A DNA stretch of 64,000 nt from Corynebacterium canis (GCF_030408595.1 NZ_CP047080.1:2259685-2323684); one strand, 5' to 3'; positions 25,929-36,187 are shown, counted from the stretch's first letter. Notes: generated by a model from the letters alone, not told the origin. Numbers and translations: made by a program.

Positions 25929-27278
25929 ATGGTGCCTTCCACTTCGCCGCAAACCGTAACCGTCCAATACCCTGGCGGGCAGGTGACTGGGCGCGATTAC
26001 GGGGATTTTCACACCTTCTATTCCGTTCCCTATAGCAGCTTGACCAGCGATTTTGCCGACCCTCAGGTATTGAATGACGCCGGCGATATCGCCGCGCTCG
26101 AGCCCGAGGCGCGCGATGTGGCGCTGACAATCACTCGACCTGCGGGCATTGCCGCTGGTGAAGACGCCCCAGTGGTGGTGTTTATCCACGGCGGGCGCTA
26201 CGAATCCGGGCATCACGATTCGCCGGGTCACCGTGGCGATAGCTTCGCACAAAGCGGATGCGTGTACGTTTCGCTGGGTTACCGGCTGCGCTTCGAGGGT
26301 TTCGCGCATATAGGCGATCAGCTGCCCGGCCAATATCGCGGGGTATCCGATTGTTTGATCGGATTGGAATGGATCCAGCGAAACATTGAAAGCTTCGGCG
26401 GCGACCCCACGAACGTCACGCTGATCGGGCAATCGGCAGGGGCTGCCATCGCGTTGTGGCTTGCCCGGCGCGACCACTACCGCGGCGCATTTCGCCGCGT
26501 CATCGCGCTCTCCCCCGGTTTTCCACGCCAAGGTTTAGCGCAACGCATGCTGGGCTTGCGCATGGCTGCGGCTCGGCGACACCCCGCAACGGCGCTGCCT
26601 CGGCTCTCGGCCGCACAGCGGGCCCGCACCTACCAACGTTTTCGCACACTTTATCTAGACGATATGGCGGTGGGCCCGTTCCCCTTCGACCCCTCCGAAT
26701 TGGCCGAAGTGCCGATCATAGTGAGCAGCACGCGGGAGGAAATGTACCTGGAACCGACGGGCAGCCTTCTCGATCGCAGCGGCCTGGGCAAAGTGGCCAT
26801 TCGATCACACGGCCGCCGCCTTGGGTGCACGGATACCGAACGCTATATCGCGGCGCTGAGCGACCAGGATCCCCGGCGCATGTTCGGTCGGCTGCTGGGC
26901 GATTCCACGATTCGGCGGTGGGTTTCCGCAACGGCCGAACATGCGCGCGGACCGGTGTGGATGTTGGAGTTCACCGGCACGGCCGAATTGCCCGCGAATC
27001 ACTGCGTGGATTTGCCACTGATGTTCCATAATCTGACCGTGAACGAGGAACGCGTCACCGAACTATTAGGACCGAACGCCGTTGCGGAGAAAGCGGAACT
27101 CGCGGATCACGTGCATAACCTGGTGGTATCGATCGCGCGCGGCGCTCGGCCACCCTGGGAGCAATATACGGCAGCTACGCGCACGTGTTACCAAGTGTGT
27201 TTGAACGGCGAATTGGGTTTAAGCAAAGATCCGCTAGCGCTCGTGCGGGAGACCTTTCCAACAATTCCACCAACGTAA
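25929..27278 (+). CDS. Carboxylesterase type B
   Basis: Alpha/beta-hydrolase of the carboxylesterase/lipase type B group, 449 residues. It has the oxyanion segment VVVFIHGGRYESG and the nucleophile elbow LIGQSAGAAIALW with the catalytic Ser; the C-terminal ELADHVHNLVVSIARG gives a plausible catalytic His. No signal peptide, so cytosolic. ATG 25929 is chosen because homology begins just after it, and TAGATT (25915-25920) lies 8 nt upstream; the same frame is open 438 nt further but that part is antisense to the peptidase gene. Natural substrate unknown. Confidence 0.86.
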   Translation: MVPSTSPQTVTVQYPGGQVTGRDYGDFHTFYSVPYSSLTSDFADPQVLNDAGDIAALEPEARDVALTITRPAGIAAGEDAPVVVFIHGGRYESGHHDSPGHRGDSFAQSGCVYVSLGYRLRFEGFAHIGDQLPGQYRGVSDCLIGLEWIQRNIESFGGDPTNVTLIGQSAGAAIALWLARRDHYRGAFRRVIALSPGFPRQGLAQRMLGLRMAAARRHPATALPRLSAAQRARTYQRFRTLYLDDMAVGPFPFDPSELAEVPIIVSSTREEMYLEPTGSLLDRSGLGKVAIRSHGRRLGCTDTERYIAALSDQDPRRMFGRLLGDSTIRRWVSATAEHARGPVWMLEFTGTAELPANHCVDLPLMFHNLTVNEERVTELLGPNAVAEKAELADHVHNLVVSIARGARPPWEQYTAATRTCYQVCLNGELGLSKDPLALVRETFPTIPPT

Positions 27279-27458
27279 TCATCATCACACTGCCGCGTAG
27301 AGGCGCGTCTGTTCAACGGTCGCGGCGGCTGCGTAATCCGTGCGTATTGCCACGTTCGCAGCAACATTGGTAGCCAAAGCTGAATTCCGGTGTCAGCGAA
27401 GTTTCTGCACGTCACACACCGTTTTCAGCAGAGCATTAGAAGCCGCTACTCTAGATGT
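27279..27458. other. Esterase-treS intergenic region
   Basis: 180 nt with no gene. The treS -10 box TACTCT (27447-27452) stands 6 nt before the ATG, indicating a leaderless transcript; TTCAGC at 27424-27429, with a 17-nt spacer, is a weak -35 candidate. Confidence 0.5.
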
Positions 27459-29009
27459 ATGTCGCCCAATCCCTTTTGGTACCGCCAAGCTGTGATGTAC
27501 GAAGTGTTAGTGCGCGCCTTTCAAGATTCCGATGGCACTGGGGGTGGTGATCTGCGCGGCCTGACGGATCGCCTAGATTACCTAGAGTGGCTCGGCGTCG
27601 ATTGCCTCTGGCTGCCACCGTTTTTTGACTCACCATTGCGCGACGGCGGCTACGATATCCGAAATTTTCACCGCGTATTGCCGGAATTCGGCACGGTGGC
27701 GGAACTCCAGGAATTGATCAAGCAGGCGCACGCCCGAGGCATTCGTGTTATCGCGGATTTTGTGGTCAACCACACCTCCAATGAGCACCCATGGTTTGAG
27801 GCTTCCCGCACCGACCCCGAAGGTCCGTTCGGTGATTTTTACGTCTGGTCGGACACCCCAACCAAGTACGATGGCGCCCGCATTATTTTCGTGGATACCG
27901 AGACATCCAACTGGACATTCGATGAAGTCCGCGGCCAGTATTTCTGGCACCGCTTTTTCCACCACCAGCCGGACCTCAACTACGAAAACCCCAAGGTTCA
28001 AGAGGCCATGCTGGATACCTTTCGATTCTGGCTAGACCTCGGCCTGGATGGCTTCCGCCTCGACGCCGTCCCCTATCTATTCGAACAGGAAGGCACGAAC
28101 TGCGAGAATCTGCCGCTGACGCACGAGTTCTTGCAACGCTGCCGCGCGGTGATCGACCTCGAATACAGCGACAAGGTACTGCTTGCCGAAGCCAACCAGT
28201 GGCCGCGCGACGTCGTGGAATACTTTGGCACCGAAGAAGCTCCGGAATGCCATATGGCCTTCCATTTCCCCCTGATGCCACGCATTTTTATGGGTTTGGC
28301 GCAGGGCGATTCTCGGCCGATCCGCAATATTATTGCGTCCACGCCGCAGCTTCCGGATAACGGCGCACAGTGGGGCATTTTCCTGCGTAACCACGATGAG
28401 TTGACCCTCGAAATGGTCACCGATAAGGAACGTGCGTTCATGTACGAGCACTACGCTCCGCACCCGCGCATGAAGGCGAACGTGGGTATTCGACGCCGCC
28501 TCGCACCCCTGGTTGATAACGATCCTCGGCGGTTGAAGCTGCTCACCGCGCTGCTCCTGACGCTGCCGGGAACCCCAGTGCTCTATTACGGCGACGAGAT
28601 CGGCATGGGCGATATCATCGAGCTGCCGGACCGCGATGGGGTACGCACCCCCATGCAATGGTCTGCGGAACCTGGCGCCGGTTTCAGCACCGCCACCGAA
28701 ACGTACCTGCCGATTATTTCCGACGCGACGTACGGATATTCGAATGTAAACGTGGCTGCGCAGCGACAAGATCCGGACTCCTTGCTGAATTTCACGCGCG
28801 ATATGATCGCCCTTCGCCGCACCCACGCAACGCTTTCGGACGGCGAATTCACGCTCTTGCCTGCGGATGATCCCGCCGTCCTTTCGTTCTTGCGCACCCA
28901 CGGAAACATCGCCACAAGCTGCTACTTTAACCTTTCGGACCAAGAGGTAACCTGCCTCGTCGCCGACCAGCCAACCACCCTGGCCCCCTACGAATTCCGC
29001 ATTTCTTAG
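27459..29009 (+). CDS. treS: Trehalose synthase (maltose alpha-D-glucosyltransferase)
   Basis: GH13 enzyme interconverting trehalose and maltose. The 516-residue protein has the four GH13 regions: [18 protein letters not shown] (nucleophile Asp), LLAEANQWP (acid/base Glu) and FLRNHDEL (third carboxylate). ATG at 27459 is chosen for the leaderless arrangement behind TACTCT; the frame is open to 27390 without similarity. mak follows after 11 nt. In the TreS-Mak-GlgE route maltose is phosphorylated and polymerised; alternatively it feeds trehalose breakdown. Confidence 0.94.
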   Translation: MSPNPFWYRQAVMYEVLVRAFQDSDGTGGGDLRGLTDRLDYLEWLGVDCLWLPPFFDSPLRDGGYDIRNFHRVLPEFGTVAELQELIKQAHARGIRVIADFVVNHTSNEHPWFEASRTDPEGPFGDFYVWSDTPTKYDGARIIFVDTETSNWTFDEVRGQYFWHRFFHHQPDLNYENPKVQEAMLDTFRFWLDLGLDGFRLDAVPYLFEQEGTNCENLPLTHEFLQRCRAVIDLEYSDKVLLAEANQWPRDVVEYFGTEEAPECHMAFHFPLMPRIFMGLAQGDSRPIRNIIASTPQLPDNGAQWGIFLRNHDELTLEMVTDKERAFMYEHYAPHPRMKANVGIRRRLAPLVDNDPRRLKLLTALLLTLPGTPVLYYGDEIGMGDIIELPDRDGVRTPMQWSAEPGAGFSTATETYLPIISDATYGYSNVNVAAQRQDPDSLLNFTRDMIALRRTHATLSDGEFTLLPADDPAVLSFLRTHGNIATSCYFNLSDQEVTCLVADQPTTLAPYEFRIS

Positions 29010-29020
29010 GACACCTTTCC

Positions 29021-30196
29021 ATGCTTGAACAACTCGCGGAGACGCTCCACCAAAGCCGCTTCTACGGATCGAAAACACAACCGATTACCCGGGTGGAGAT
29101 CGTGCAGCAAACGCCGCTTGCCAACGCCACGCATTGCATTGTCCGCGCGCACCGCGCCGATGGCAGCGACCTCTATCAGCTGGTCATCGATGCCACCGGG
29201 GCCGATATTTTGACCGACCCGGAAACCGCAACGGACTACGGCGTGAGCCTCACCGCGGCGTCGATACCCGGGACGCTGCACGCCCGCCGCTCCCCCGTTT
29301 TCGCCCCAGGTTTGCCGGGCCGCAGCCTCGGCGCGGAACAATCCAATACCTCGCTGGTGTTTGGAACAGAAGTTCTAGTTAAGGTGTTTCGCAAGCTGCA
29401 GCCCGGCATCAATCCCGATGTGGAATTGCTCGACGCACTCGCCGAAAACCAGTGCTATTTCGTCCCCGAGCTGCGCGGTTGGGTGACGCAGCACATCGCG
29501 GGGCAAGAATACGTTACCGCCCTGATCCAAGACTTCGCGGCCGGAGCGCAATCCGGCTGGGACACCGCCCTGAGTTTCGCCAATGCGGGACGTTCCTTCG
29601 CAGACGAGGCGCGGCTTTTAGGTACCGCGACCGGCGCCGTGCACCGCAGCCTAGCGGCCCACTTTGGCACCGAACAAGTGCCCGGTAACCAGATTGCGGC
29701 AAAGCTGCACACACGGCTGAAATCGCTGGTCGCCGAGATTCCGCAGCTTGCCGAGTACGCGCCGCAGGCCGCCCATGCCTACGATTCGCTCGCGGAGCAC
29801 ACGGCAACCACCCAACGGGTGCACGGCGATTACCACCTCGGCCAAGTATTGCGCGCGGCGGACCGCTACCTGCTTATCGATTTCGAAGGCGAACCCGCCC
29901 GGCCGCTCGCTGAACGTCGGCAACCGGATTGCCCGCTGCGGGACCTTGCGGGCATGATCCGTTCGTTCGATTACGCCGCGCATACCGCCACCGGCACCCC
30001 GGCATCGTGGGCCACGGAGGCGCGCGACGCCCTGCTCGCGGGCTATGAGTTCACCCCCACCGCCGCCACCACGGCGCTCTTGAACGCATATTTGATAGAC
30101 AAGTTGCTTTACGAGGTAGCGTACGAGCTAAATAACCGACCCGATTGGGCGCACATCCCCATCAACGGCCTGCGCGCGCTAGCTCAAGAGTTCTAG
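29021..30196 (+). CDS. mak: Maltokinase (Mak/Pep2)
   Basis: ATP-dependent kinase forming maltose-1-phosphate. The 391-residue protein has the aminoglycoside-phosphotransferase-like catalytic core: QRVHGDYHLGQVL with the Brenner-type HGDYH, then LLIDFEGEPARP with the metal-binding DFE. It is shorter than the about 455-residue mycobacterial Mak, mainly at the N-terminal cap. ATG 29021 with AGGACAC 9-12 nt upstream. It forms an operon with treS; the 3' end overlaps the convergent idi by 18 nt. Partners GlgE and GlgB are not in the window. Confidence 0.9.
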   Translation: MLEQLAETLHQSRFYGSKTQPITRVEIVQQTPLANATHCIVRAHRADGSDLYQLVIDATGADILTDPETATDYGVSLTAASIPGTLHARRSPVFAPGLPGRSLGAEQSNTSLVFGTEVLVKVFRKLQPGINPDVELLDALAENQCYFVPELRGWVTQHIAGQEYVTALIQDFAAGAQSGWDTALSFANAGRSFADEARLLGTATGAVHRSLAAHFGTEQVPGNQIAAKLHTRLKSLVAEIPQLAEYAPQAAHAYDSLAEHTATTQRVHGDYHLGQVLRAADRYLLIDFEGEPARPLAERRQPDCPLRDLAGMIRSFDYAAHTATGTPASWATEARDALLAGYEFTPTAATTALLNAYLIDKLLYEVAYELNNRPDWAHIPINGLRALAQEF

Positions 30197-30730
30197 TAGG
30201 CGCGGATCGGTGAGTTGTTCCACCATCCACGGGCTCAGCGCTTCGGGCCGGGTCCGCGCCCGCTCCACCGCCTCAGATACGGGCACCCATTCGAATTCCT
30301 CGACTTCTTCTGGGCGCGGATTCAGCAAGGCCGGATCGCGCAACCGGGCCACGAACACCGGACAGATTTCCCACTCCACAACCCTACTGGCGTCGACGGC
30401 GCGGTAGGAATAATCGGGGAGCGCGGGCTGGACGTCGAAAAGCGCGCCGTTGGGTAGGCCGAGTTCTTGGCTGGCGCGGCGCATCAAGGCAGCGTCGGTG
30501 GCTTCGCCGGGGCCGGGGTGACCGCAGAAACTATTCGTCCAAATGCCCGGCCATGTGGCTTTGCCGAGGGCGCGACGGGTAAGCAGGAGGCGACCTTCCA
30601 AATCCAGAACATAACAGGAAAACGCCAGGTGAAGCGGTGTTTCTGCGGTATGCACAGTGGCTTTGGGGGCGGTGCCGGTGGGGGTGCCGTGAATGTCGCA
30701 AAGGACGACGAGCTCTGTGGTGTCGGTCAT
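30179..30730 (-). CDS. idi: Isopentenyl-diphosphate delta-isomerase, type 1
   Basis: Converts IPP to DMAPP, the primer for prenyl synthesis. The 183-residue Nudix-fold enzyme has WTNSFCGHPGPGE with the catalytic Cys, the Nudix-box remnant ALMRRASQELGL, and VEEFEWVP. ATG at 30728-30730 is preferred over GTG 30739: TAGAGT lies 7 nt upstream on the minus strand, the leaderless spacing. It is divergent from crtE, 61 nt away, so both sides feed isoprenoid supply. Confidence 0.94.
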   Translation of the reverse strand: MTDTTELVVLCDIHGTPTGTAPKATVHTAETPLHLAFSCYVLDLEGRLLLTRRALGKATWPGIWTNSFCGHPGPGEATDAALMRRASQELGLPNGALFDVQPALPDYSYRAVDASRVVEWEICPVFVARLRDPALLNPRPEEVEEFEWVPVSEAVERARTRPEALSPWMVEQLTDPRLLELLS

Positions 30731-30791
30731 ACCCTCCACTCTACTGGGGTGCGGCGTTGGTGTTCGCCGCGATCATGAGACAATACATATC

Positions 30792-31820
30792 ATGCCCGAG
30801 CTTCCCGCCCCGTTTATCGCTCGAACTGCTGCGTCCACGGCGTTCCTGCGGGACACGCTGCTACGCATGGTCGCGCGCGTCGCCGAATACAACCGAGACG
30901 CCGCACAAGCATACGAACACAGCATGCGGATTGCGATGGGCGGCAAGCATCTGCGCGCCACACTCGTCCACGTCGGCGCCGACAGGCTTATCGACGCCCC
31001 GCCCGCGCCCGCCGATACCGCCGTCGCCGCCGCGTTCGATTTGCTGCATGCCTCGTTTCTGATTCTCGATGACGTGATCGATGCCGACGAAACCCGGCGC
31101 GGCGAACCCACCATCCACGCCATGGCCCGCGATCACTCCGGAGACGCGCACTACGGCGAGTCCGTGGCCATCCTTGCCGGCACCGCCGCATTGAATAAGG
31201 CGACTCGGATCGTGGCCAATTGCGGGGCACCGGCCGAGATCACCCTGCAGGTATTGAACCTGTTTACGCAGGCCACGGCGGATTCCATGGTGGGTGAGTT
31301 TATGGATATCCACCATTCACTGCCGCAGGTGGAACCCACGGACGCGCTTATCCACCTGGCTTCGCGGCTTAAAACCTCCGCCTACTCGTTCGAAGCGCCG
31401 TTGGCGTGCGGGGCGCTGCTCGGGGAGCACCCCGAACGAATCCCGCAACTGGTACGCATCGGCCGACACTTGGGTTCCGCCTACCAACTGGCCGATGACC
31501 TGCAATCCGTGTTTGGAACCCCGGATCGCACCGGCAAAGATCCCGCCGGGGATCTGATCCATCACCGCGCCACGCCGCTGATTGCCACCGCGCGGGCTAC
31601 GCCAACCTGGTCGAAGATCGAACAGGCAATCAATGAGGAAGATTGGCGGGAGGCACAAGCACTCTTGCGCGCGTGCGGGGCGGTCGAACAATCCACCGAA
31701 CAGGCGCAACAGCATTTGGATACCGCCGCTGCATTGACCCGGGAAACGCAGCTTTCACAACCGGCGCGGGCGGTATTGGCCGCGGTTGGTGCGGCGATTC
31801 GGGAGAGCACCCTTGTCTAA
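30792..31820 (+). CDS. crtE: Geranylgeranyl diphosphate synthase
   Basis: trans-Prenyltransferase making C20 GGPP for carotenoids. The 342-residue protein has the first Asp-rich motif LILDDVIDADETRRG, the substrate segment GGKHLRATLV, and the second Asp-rich motif YQLADDLQSVFG. ATG 30792 is chosen by homology; GACAAT ends 7 nt upstream. The repeated 17-mer lies inside it (30986-31002) and encodes GLIDAPPA-like residues in frame. It is first of crtE-crtB-crtI and overlaps crtB by 8 nt. Exact product length (C15 to C25) is inferred from the crt context. Confidence 0.9.
   Translation: MPELPAPFIARTAASTAFLRDTLLRMVARVAEYNRDAAQAYEHSMRIAMGGKHLRATLVHVGADRLIDAPPAPADTAVAAAFDLLHASFLILDDVIDADETRRGEPTIHAMARDHSGDAHYGESVAILAGTAALNKATRIVANCGAPAEITLQVLNLFTQATADSMVGEFMDIHHSLPQVEPTDALIHLASRLKTSAYSFEAPLACGALLGEHPERIPQLVRIGRHLGSAYQLADDLQSVFGTPDRTGKDPAGDLIHHRATPLIATARATPTWSKIEQAINEEDWREAQALLRACGAVEQSTEQAQQHLDTAAALTRETQLSQPARAVLAAVGAAIRESTLV
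30986..31002 (+). repeat. 17-mer motif GCTTATCGACGCCCCGC, copy 3 (within crtE)
   Basis: Exact copy inside crtE, where it is read as ...LIDAP. The same bases are read in other frames or not at all at the other sites. See 6294-6310. Confidence 0.75.
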
Positions 31821-32688
31821 AAAGCACTCACCACCAGCCCTTTTTACGCAAATGTCCCGGCGCGCGGCCGCCGGGGTGATGGCGCATTACTCCACCAGCT
31901 TTTCCCTGGCCACGCGCCTGCTTTCCCCACAAATTCGTGCAGATATTCGAAATCTTTATGCGGTGGTGCGGGTGGCCGACGAAATCGTCGATGGCGCGGC
32001 CGCCGGATTGCCCGCGCCGGAGATTGCGCGCGAATTGGCGGAGTTCCGCAGCGCGGTGTTTCGGGGTTGCGAGCTTGGGTTTTCCAGCAATCCAATTATT
32101 CACGCATTCGCACAGACCGTCGCCCGCTGCCAGCTATCCAAGCAACAGCTCGAAGACTTTTTCGACGCCATGGAGCGCGATCTTGACGAGTCCACCCACA
32201 CCCCCGAGTCCCGGGCATCCTATGTGTACGGCTCCGCCGAGGTCATCGGCCTACTCTGCCTAGCAATCTTTACTTCCGAACACCCGATCGCAAACAATGA
32301 TCGGCCGGTGGCGGAACGCGGGGCGCGGGCGTTAGGGGCGGCGTTTCAGAACATAAATTTCCTCCGAGACCTCACCGCTGACCGAGAGCGGTTGGGGCGC
32401 AACTACCTCACCGGCGACGGCCCCTTTGATGATGCCGCCAAGGCCGCCATTATCGCCGAGATTCGTGCGGATCTTGCCACTGCGTGGCGGGCAATCCCAT
32501 TGCTGCCAATGTGTGCACGCACGGGGGTGCTCACCGCATATTACGTGTTTGATGAGCTCACGCGGCGTCTGGAAGCGGCCCCCGCACGTGTTGTTGCCAA
32601 CACGAGGGTACGGGTGCCGGGTACGGTAAAAGCAACGCTCACCGCCCGCGCGATCGCACACGCGCCGCGCCTGCGCCCCGCTCGGTGA
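31813..32688 (+). CDS. crtB: Phytoene synthase
   Basis: Condenses two GGPP to 15-cis-phytoene. The 291-residue protein has YSTSFSLATRLL, VRVADEIVD (first Asp-rich motif) and INFLRDLTADRERLGRNYL (second). TTG at 31813 is chosen because GGGAGAG (31801-31807) is well placed and it overlaps the crtE stop; GTG 31786 and ATG 31852 are alternatives. The gene is translated in coupling with crtE and is followed by crtI after 14 nt. Confidence 0.9.
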   Translation: MSKKHSPPALFTQMSRRAAAGVMAHYSTSFSLATRLLSPQIRADIRNLYAVVRVADEIVDGAAAGLPAPEIARELAEFRSAVFRGCELGFSSNPIIHAFAQTVARCQLSKQQLEDFFDAMERDLDESTHTPESRASYVYGSAEVIGLLCLAIFTSEHPIANNDRPVAERGARALGAAFQNINFLRDLTADRERLGRNYLTGDGPFDDAAKAAIIAEIRADLATAWRAIPLLPMCARTGVLTAYYVFDELTRRLEAAPARVVANTRVRVPGTVKATLTARAIAHAPRLRPAR

Positions 32689-32702
32689 AAGGACCTCGAC
32701 TT

Positions 32703-34262
32703 ATGAATACGCCCACGCCCCGCAGCATCGTCATTGGTGGCGGCGTTGCCGGGCTCGCTACCGCCGCCCTCCTCGCGCACCGCGGCCACGCCGTTACGCT
32801 CATCGAACAAACCAATGAACTCGGGGGCCGGGCGGGGAACCACCGAGCCCATGGGTTCACCTGGGACACGGGCCCCAGCTGGTACCTTATGCCGGAGGCT
32901 TTCGACCACTTCTTCGAGCAACTGGGCACCAGCACCGCCGCCGAGCTGGACTTGGTGCGGCTCGATCCCGCGTATCGAATCTTCCCAGAGAACCACGCTC
33001 CGGTGGACGTGACTACCGGCGCGGCCGCCGAACTATTCGAATCTTTGGAGCCCGGCGCGGGCGCTAAACTCACCGACTACCTGCAGGTTGCGGAGCTTAC
33101 CTACCGCACGGCGATAGACCAATTCCTGTACACCACCTTTGCGGCGGTGCATCCGTATCTTCGGCTCCAGCTGCTGCGCCGCGTTGGGCTGCTCACACGC
33201 CTGCTCACCACGAGTTTGAAGGATTGGGTGGAGCGGCGGTTCACGCATCCCGTGCTGCGCCAGATTCTGCAATATCCTGCGGTGTTTTTGTCTTCCGATC
33301 CGGCGCGCACACCTGCCATGTATCACCTGCTGAGCCACACCGACCTGACCGAAGGTGTGTACTACCCGCAGGGCGGGTTTCATGCGGTGATTGATACGCT
33401 CATCCGCCTAGCGCAACAGGCGGGAGCCGAACTACGCACCGGCTGCACCGCGGAGGAAATCCTGTGCGATCCCGGGTTCGCCACAGGACGGCGGCACGCG
33501 GTGCGAGGCGTGCGCATTCGCCGCGCAGACGGGGTCGTGGAAACCCTCCACGCGGATACTGTGGTGTCTTGCGCGGACCTGTACCACACGGAAAACGCGC
33601 TGCTCGCCCCCGGTTTCCGCAGCTACGGCCCGAGCACCTGGAAGCGCCGGGACCCAGGCATCAGCGTCGTAGTCGCGCTCCTCGGGGTGGAGGGCGAATT
33701 ACCGGAGCTGCTGCACCACCAGCTGTTCCTTTCGGAGGATTGGGATTCCGATTTCCACGAGATTTTCCACCAGGGTGGGGTGTCGCGTTCCATCTACGTG
33801 AGCAAAACCTCCGCCACCGACCCGAGCGTCGCCCCCGAGGGATGCGAAAACCTATTCGTGCTTATTCCGGCTGCTGCCGATCCCGAACTGGGGCACGGTT
33901 CGCTCTACGCCGCCGACGGTATTGCTGCTCAGCGCATCACCGGAATCGTCGATGATGCCATCGCGATGATCGCCGAACGCGCCGGAATCCCCGACCTTGC
34001 GAGCCGGGTGATCAGCTGCAGCAGCATCGGCCCCGCCGACTACGCCAATCGTTTTAACGCCTGGCGGGGCAATGCGATCGGGCCGGCGCATACACTGCGG
34101 CAATCCGCGTTCCTGCGCGGCAGCAACGCCTCCCGCAAGGTCGCCGGCTTGTACTATGCGGGCGCCACCACCGTACCGGGCGTGGGGGTGCCGATGTGTC
34201 TGATCAGTGCCGAAAACGTGATCAAACGCATCACTGGCGACACCTCCACCGGCCCCGCCTAG
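32703..34262 (+). CDS. crtI: Phytoene desaturase (lycopene-forming type)
   Basis: FAD-dependent desaturase converting phytoene to lycopene. The 519-residue protein has the N-terminal dinucleotide motif IVIGGGVAGLATAALLAHRGH and the GGRA-type continuation, and the C-terminal GLYYAGATTVPGVGVPMCLISAENV typical of CrtI. ATG 32703 with AAAGGACC 8-15 nt upstream. It is last of the crt cluster; no lycopene cyclase, elongase (crtEb) or crtY gene follows. Its TAG shares a CTAG with the stop of the convergent WXG100-like gene. Confidence 0.93.
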   Translation: MNTPTPRSIVIGGGVAGLATAALLAHRGHAVTLIEQTNELGGRAGNHRAHGFTWDTGPSWYLMPEAFDHFFEQLGTSTAAELDLVRLDPAYRIFPENHAPVDVTTGAAAELFESLEPGAGAKLTDYLQVAELTYRTAIDQFLYTTFAAVHPYLRLQLLRRVGLLTRLLTTSLKDWVERRFTHPVLRQILQYPAVFLSSDPARTPAMYHLLSHTDLTEGVYYPQGGFHAVIDTLIRLAQQAGAELRTGCTAEEILCDPGFATGRRHAVRGVRIRRADGVVETLHADTVVSCADLYHTENALLAPGFRSYGPSTWKRRDPGISVVVALLGVEGELPELLHHQLFLSEDWDSDFHEIFHQGGVSRSIYVSKTSATDPSVAPEGCENLFVLIPAAADPELGHGSLYAADGIAAQRITGIVDDAIAMIAERAGIPDLASRVISCSSIGPADYANRFNAWRGNAIGPAHTLRQSAFLRGSNASRKVAGLYYAGATTVPGVGVPMCLISAENVIKRITGDTSTGPA

Positions 34263-36034
34263 CGCGGCTCCCGCACCCACGCCCCGATCGGGCCGTCCAG
34301 CACGGGCTTGAGTTCGCCGATCAGATCGTTGATGTTTTTATCACGCTCGAAACTACTGCTCTTGCCACGAGCTTTACGCTGCTGGGGTTGGCCGTGCTGA
34401 CCCGCCCCCGCCATGGGCATACCGCCCATAAAACCACCGCGCACCCCTTTAGCACCCGTCTGCTGCGGGGCGTTCGCGGATCCCGCAACCGGCATCCCGG
34501 AGCCACCGCCGAATCCGGGTAGGCCTCCCCCACCGGCGCCGCCGCCGCTATTTGGCGGATTCCCCGACATCCCGATCGGCGCACCTTGCGCACGTTTGTT
34601 CCATGCGCCCATAAACGGGGCACCCATGGCGCCCGACATCGGCAGCGGCGGGCTAGCACCACCGCTCGGGGTTGTCGTCCCAGTCACGGGCGCGCTCGGT
34701 GCGGCATGCTTCCCGTAGGGCGCGGGTGCAGCCACACCGGTGCTTGCGGACTTCCCCGAGGCCTGCTGCCCAGTCACCGGAACGGCCGCCATCGATTCGA
34801 ATGGGGTTGCGGAATGTGCGCCGGGTGTATAACCGCTGGGCAGCGACGGCAATGGCGACATATTCGGGGCCGCAGGCGCCAAGACATCCGCCCCCATGCC
34901 TGCTTGTTGCGTGCCCACGCCGCCGATGAGCTTATGAATCCCATCCACCACCTGCCCGATCACCCCCAGCGTGGATCCGATGGTCACGGGTTGCCCGCCC
35001 GCCGACAGCGGCGGCCCAGCGCTACCAATCCGCAGCACATCCTGGATATTTACCGGCGCCCCGGAGCCCGCAACATTGCGAAAACCAACGTCGATTGCCG
35101 ACGCCCCGCCTCCCGCGCCACCACCCCCACCGCCACCGGCTGCGGAATCCATGGCGCTGTGCCAATTGGCCGCAGTGGTTTGGGCGCTATCCATCAGCCC
35201 TGCAATTGGTGGCACGCCAGCCTCGAGCGCGGCGGGAAACTCGGCACCCATAAACGAAGTTAAGAACTCTTGTTCGGCAGCTTTCCGCAGCGCTGGATCT
35301 TGGATCGCCTGGCAACTCGCCTGCGCACCAGCCACCTGAGCCGCGCCCCACGAAGCCACCGCATCCACCTGATTCAGCGTCGCCGCCATGGTCGCAGCGT
35401 TGCTCGAGAAATCCCGCCCGGCCTGCACCACGGTGCCGATAATCTCCGCAGCCTTTTGAAAAACCTCCCCGCTGTTTAAGGTCATGAGTTCGTCCGCAAT
35501 CCCGGCGAGCCGGGTCACCGCATCGGCGATTTCCCCAGACATGGTGTGCCACGCCTGACTCGCCCGCTGAATCGCCCCGAAATCCGTCCCGGCAAAGGCG
35601 GCGGCCAATTGAGCGAGGCTGGCCGCCGAGCCCACCGCCGGAACGGCGAATGAGAACGGCTGAAAACTCAACGCTGGGCGCGGTGGAAACGCTATCGTTT
35701 CCGTGGCAATGGAACCTCCCTCATCGGCGATGTCCATTGCGCGAGCGTTGCAGCTTTCCTGTTGCGTCAGGGCATCGATCGAGGCGGAAAGCGCCGCGGA
35801 CAGCCAGCCCACGTGCTGCTTATAGCAGCCCAGCACATCGGCGGCCGACCCAGCACCGCCCGCTAAAACCTGGGCATGGGAATGCCCCAATTGGTCCAAG
35901 CCGGGCACCTGGGAATAGGAGGCCCCGATCTCACTGTTCAGGGCGTGCTGCAGCGTCCCCTTAACAAGGTCTTCGATTATTCGGATTTGATTGGCCAAAC
36001 CCAGGGCTGAAGCCGGGGAAAAATCGAGAGTCAT
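34259..36034 (-). CDS. WXG100/PPE-like protein, candidate type VII secretion substrate
   Basis: 591 residues, function unassigned. Residues about 1-270 are Ala-rich and helical, with two segments resembling WXG100/PPE helical hairpins (one contains SQAWHTMSGEIADAV). From about 275 the protein is Gly/Ser/Pro-rich and low-complexity (SAAGGGGGGGAGGGAS and later Gly-Met-Pro stretches), ending with a conserved-looking INDLIGELKPVLDGPIGAWV. No signal peptide, as in ESX substrates. ATG at 36032-36034 with AGAGGTGG upstream. A lipoprotein gene lies 153 nt upstream on the same strand. No ESX machinery (EccC, EccD) is in the window, so the secretion idea rests on architecture only. Confidence 0.6.
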   Translation of the reverse strand: MTLDFSPASALGLANQIRIIEDLVKGTLQHALNSEIGASYSQVPGLDQLGHSHAQVLAGGAGSAADVLGCYKQHVGWLSAALSASIDALTQQESCNARAMDIADEGGSIATETIAFPPRPALSFQPFSFAVPAVGSAASLAQLAAAFAGTDFGAIQRASQAWHTMSGEIADAVTRLAGIADELMTLNSGEVFQKAAEIIGTVVQAGRDFSSNAATMAATLNQVDAVASWGAAQVAGAQASCQAIQDPALRKAAEQEFLTSFMGAEFPAALEAGVPPIAGLMDSAQTTAANWHSAMDSAAGGGGGGGAGGGASAIDVGFRNVAGSGAPVNIQDVLRIGSAGPPLSAGGQPVTIGSTLGVIGQVVDGIHKLIGGVGTQQAGMGADVLAPAAPNMSPLPSLPSGYTPGAHSATPFESMAAVPVTGQQASGKSASTGVAAPAPYGKHAAPSAPVTGTTTPSGGASPPLPMSGAMGAPFMGAWNKRAQGAPIGMSGNPPNSGGGAGGGGLPGFGGGSGMPVAGSANAPQQTGAKGVRGGFMGGMPMAGAGQHGQPQQRKARGKSSSFERDKNINDLIGELKPVLDGPIGAWVREPR

Positions 36035-36187
36035 CGCAGTGCCACCTCTTTGCAGGCAAATACCGGGTAGTTTCGCAGGCTGGTGCGCGCGAAAAACCCG
36101 CCTTCAACCAACCCACTTGCTGGTTAGACGGGTCAAAGGCGTTGCCCGGTTCCAACTACCTCCGGCAACTCCCCAATCCGGGGTTAG

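Noticed and set aside
35961..36155. 64-codon TTG-initiated frame between the lipoprotein and WXG100-like genes
   Set aside because: It runs into the start of the downstream gene, uses TTG with a ribosome binding site only 3-4 nt away, and shows no recognisable pattern.
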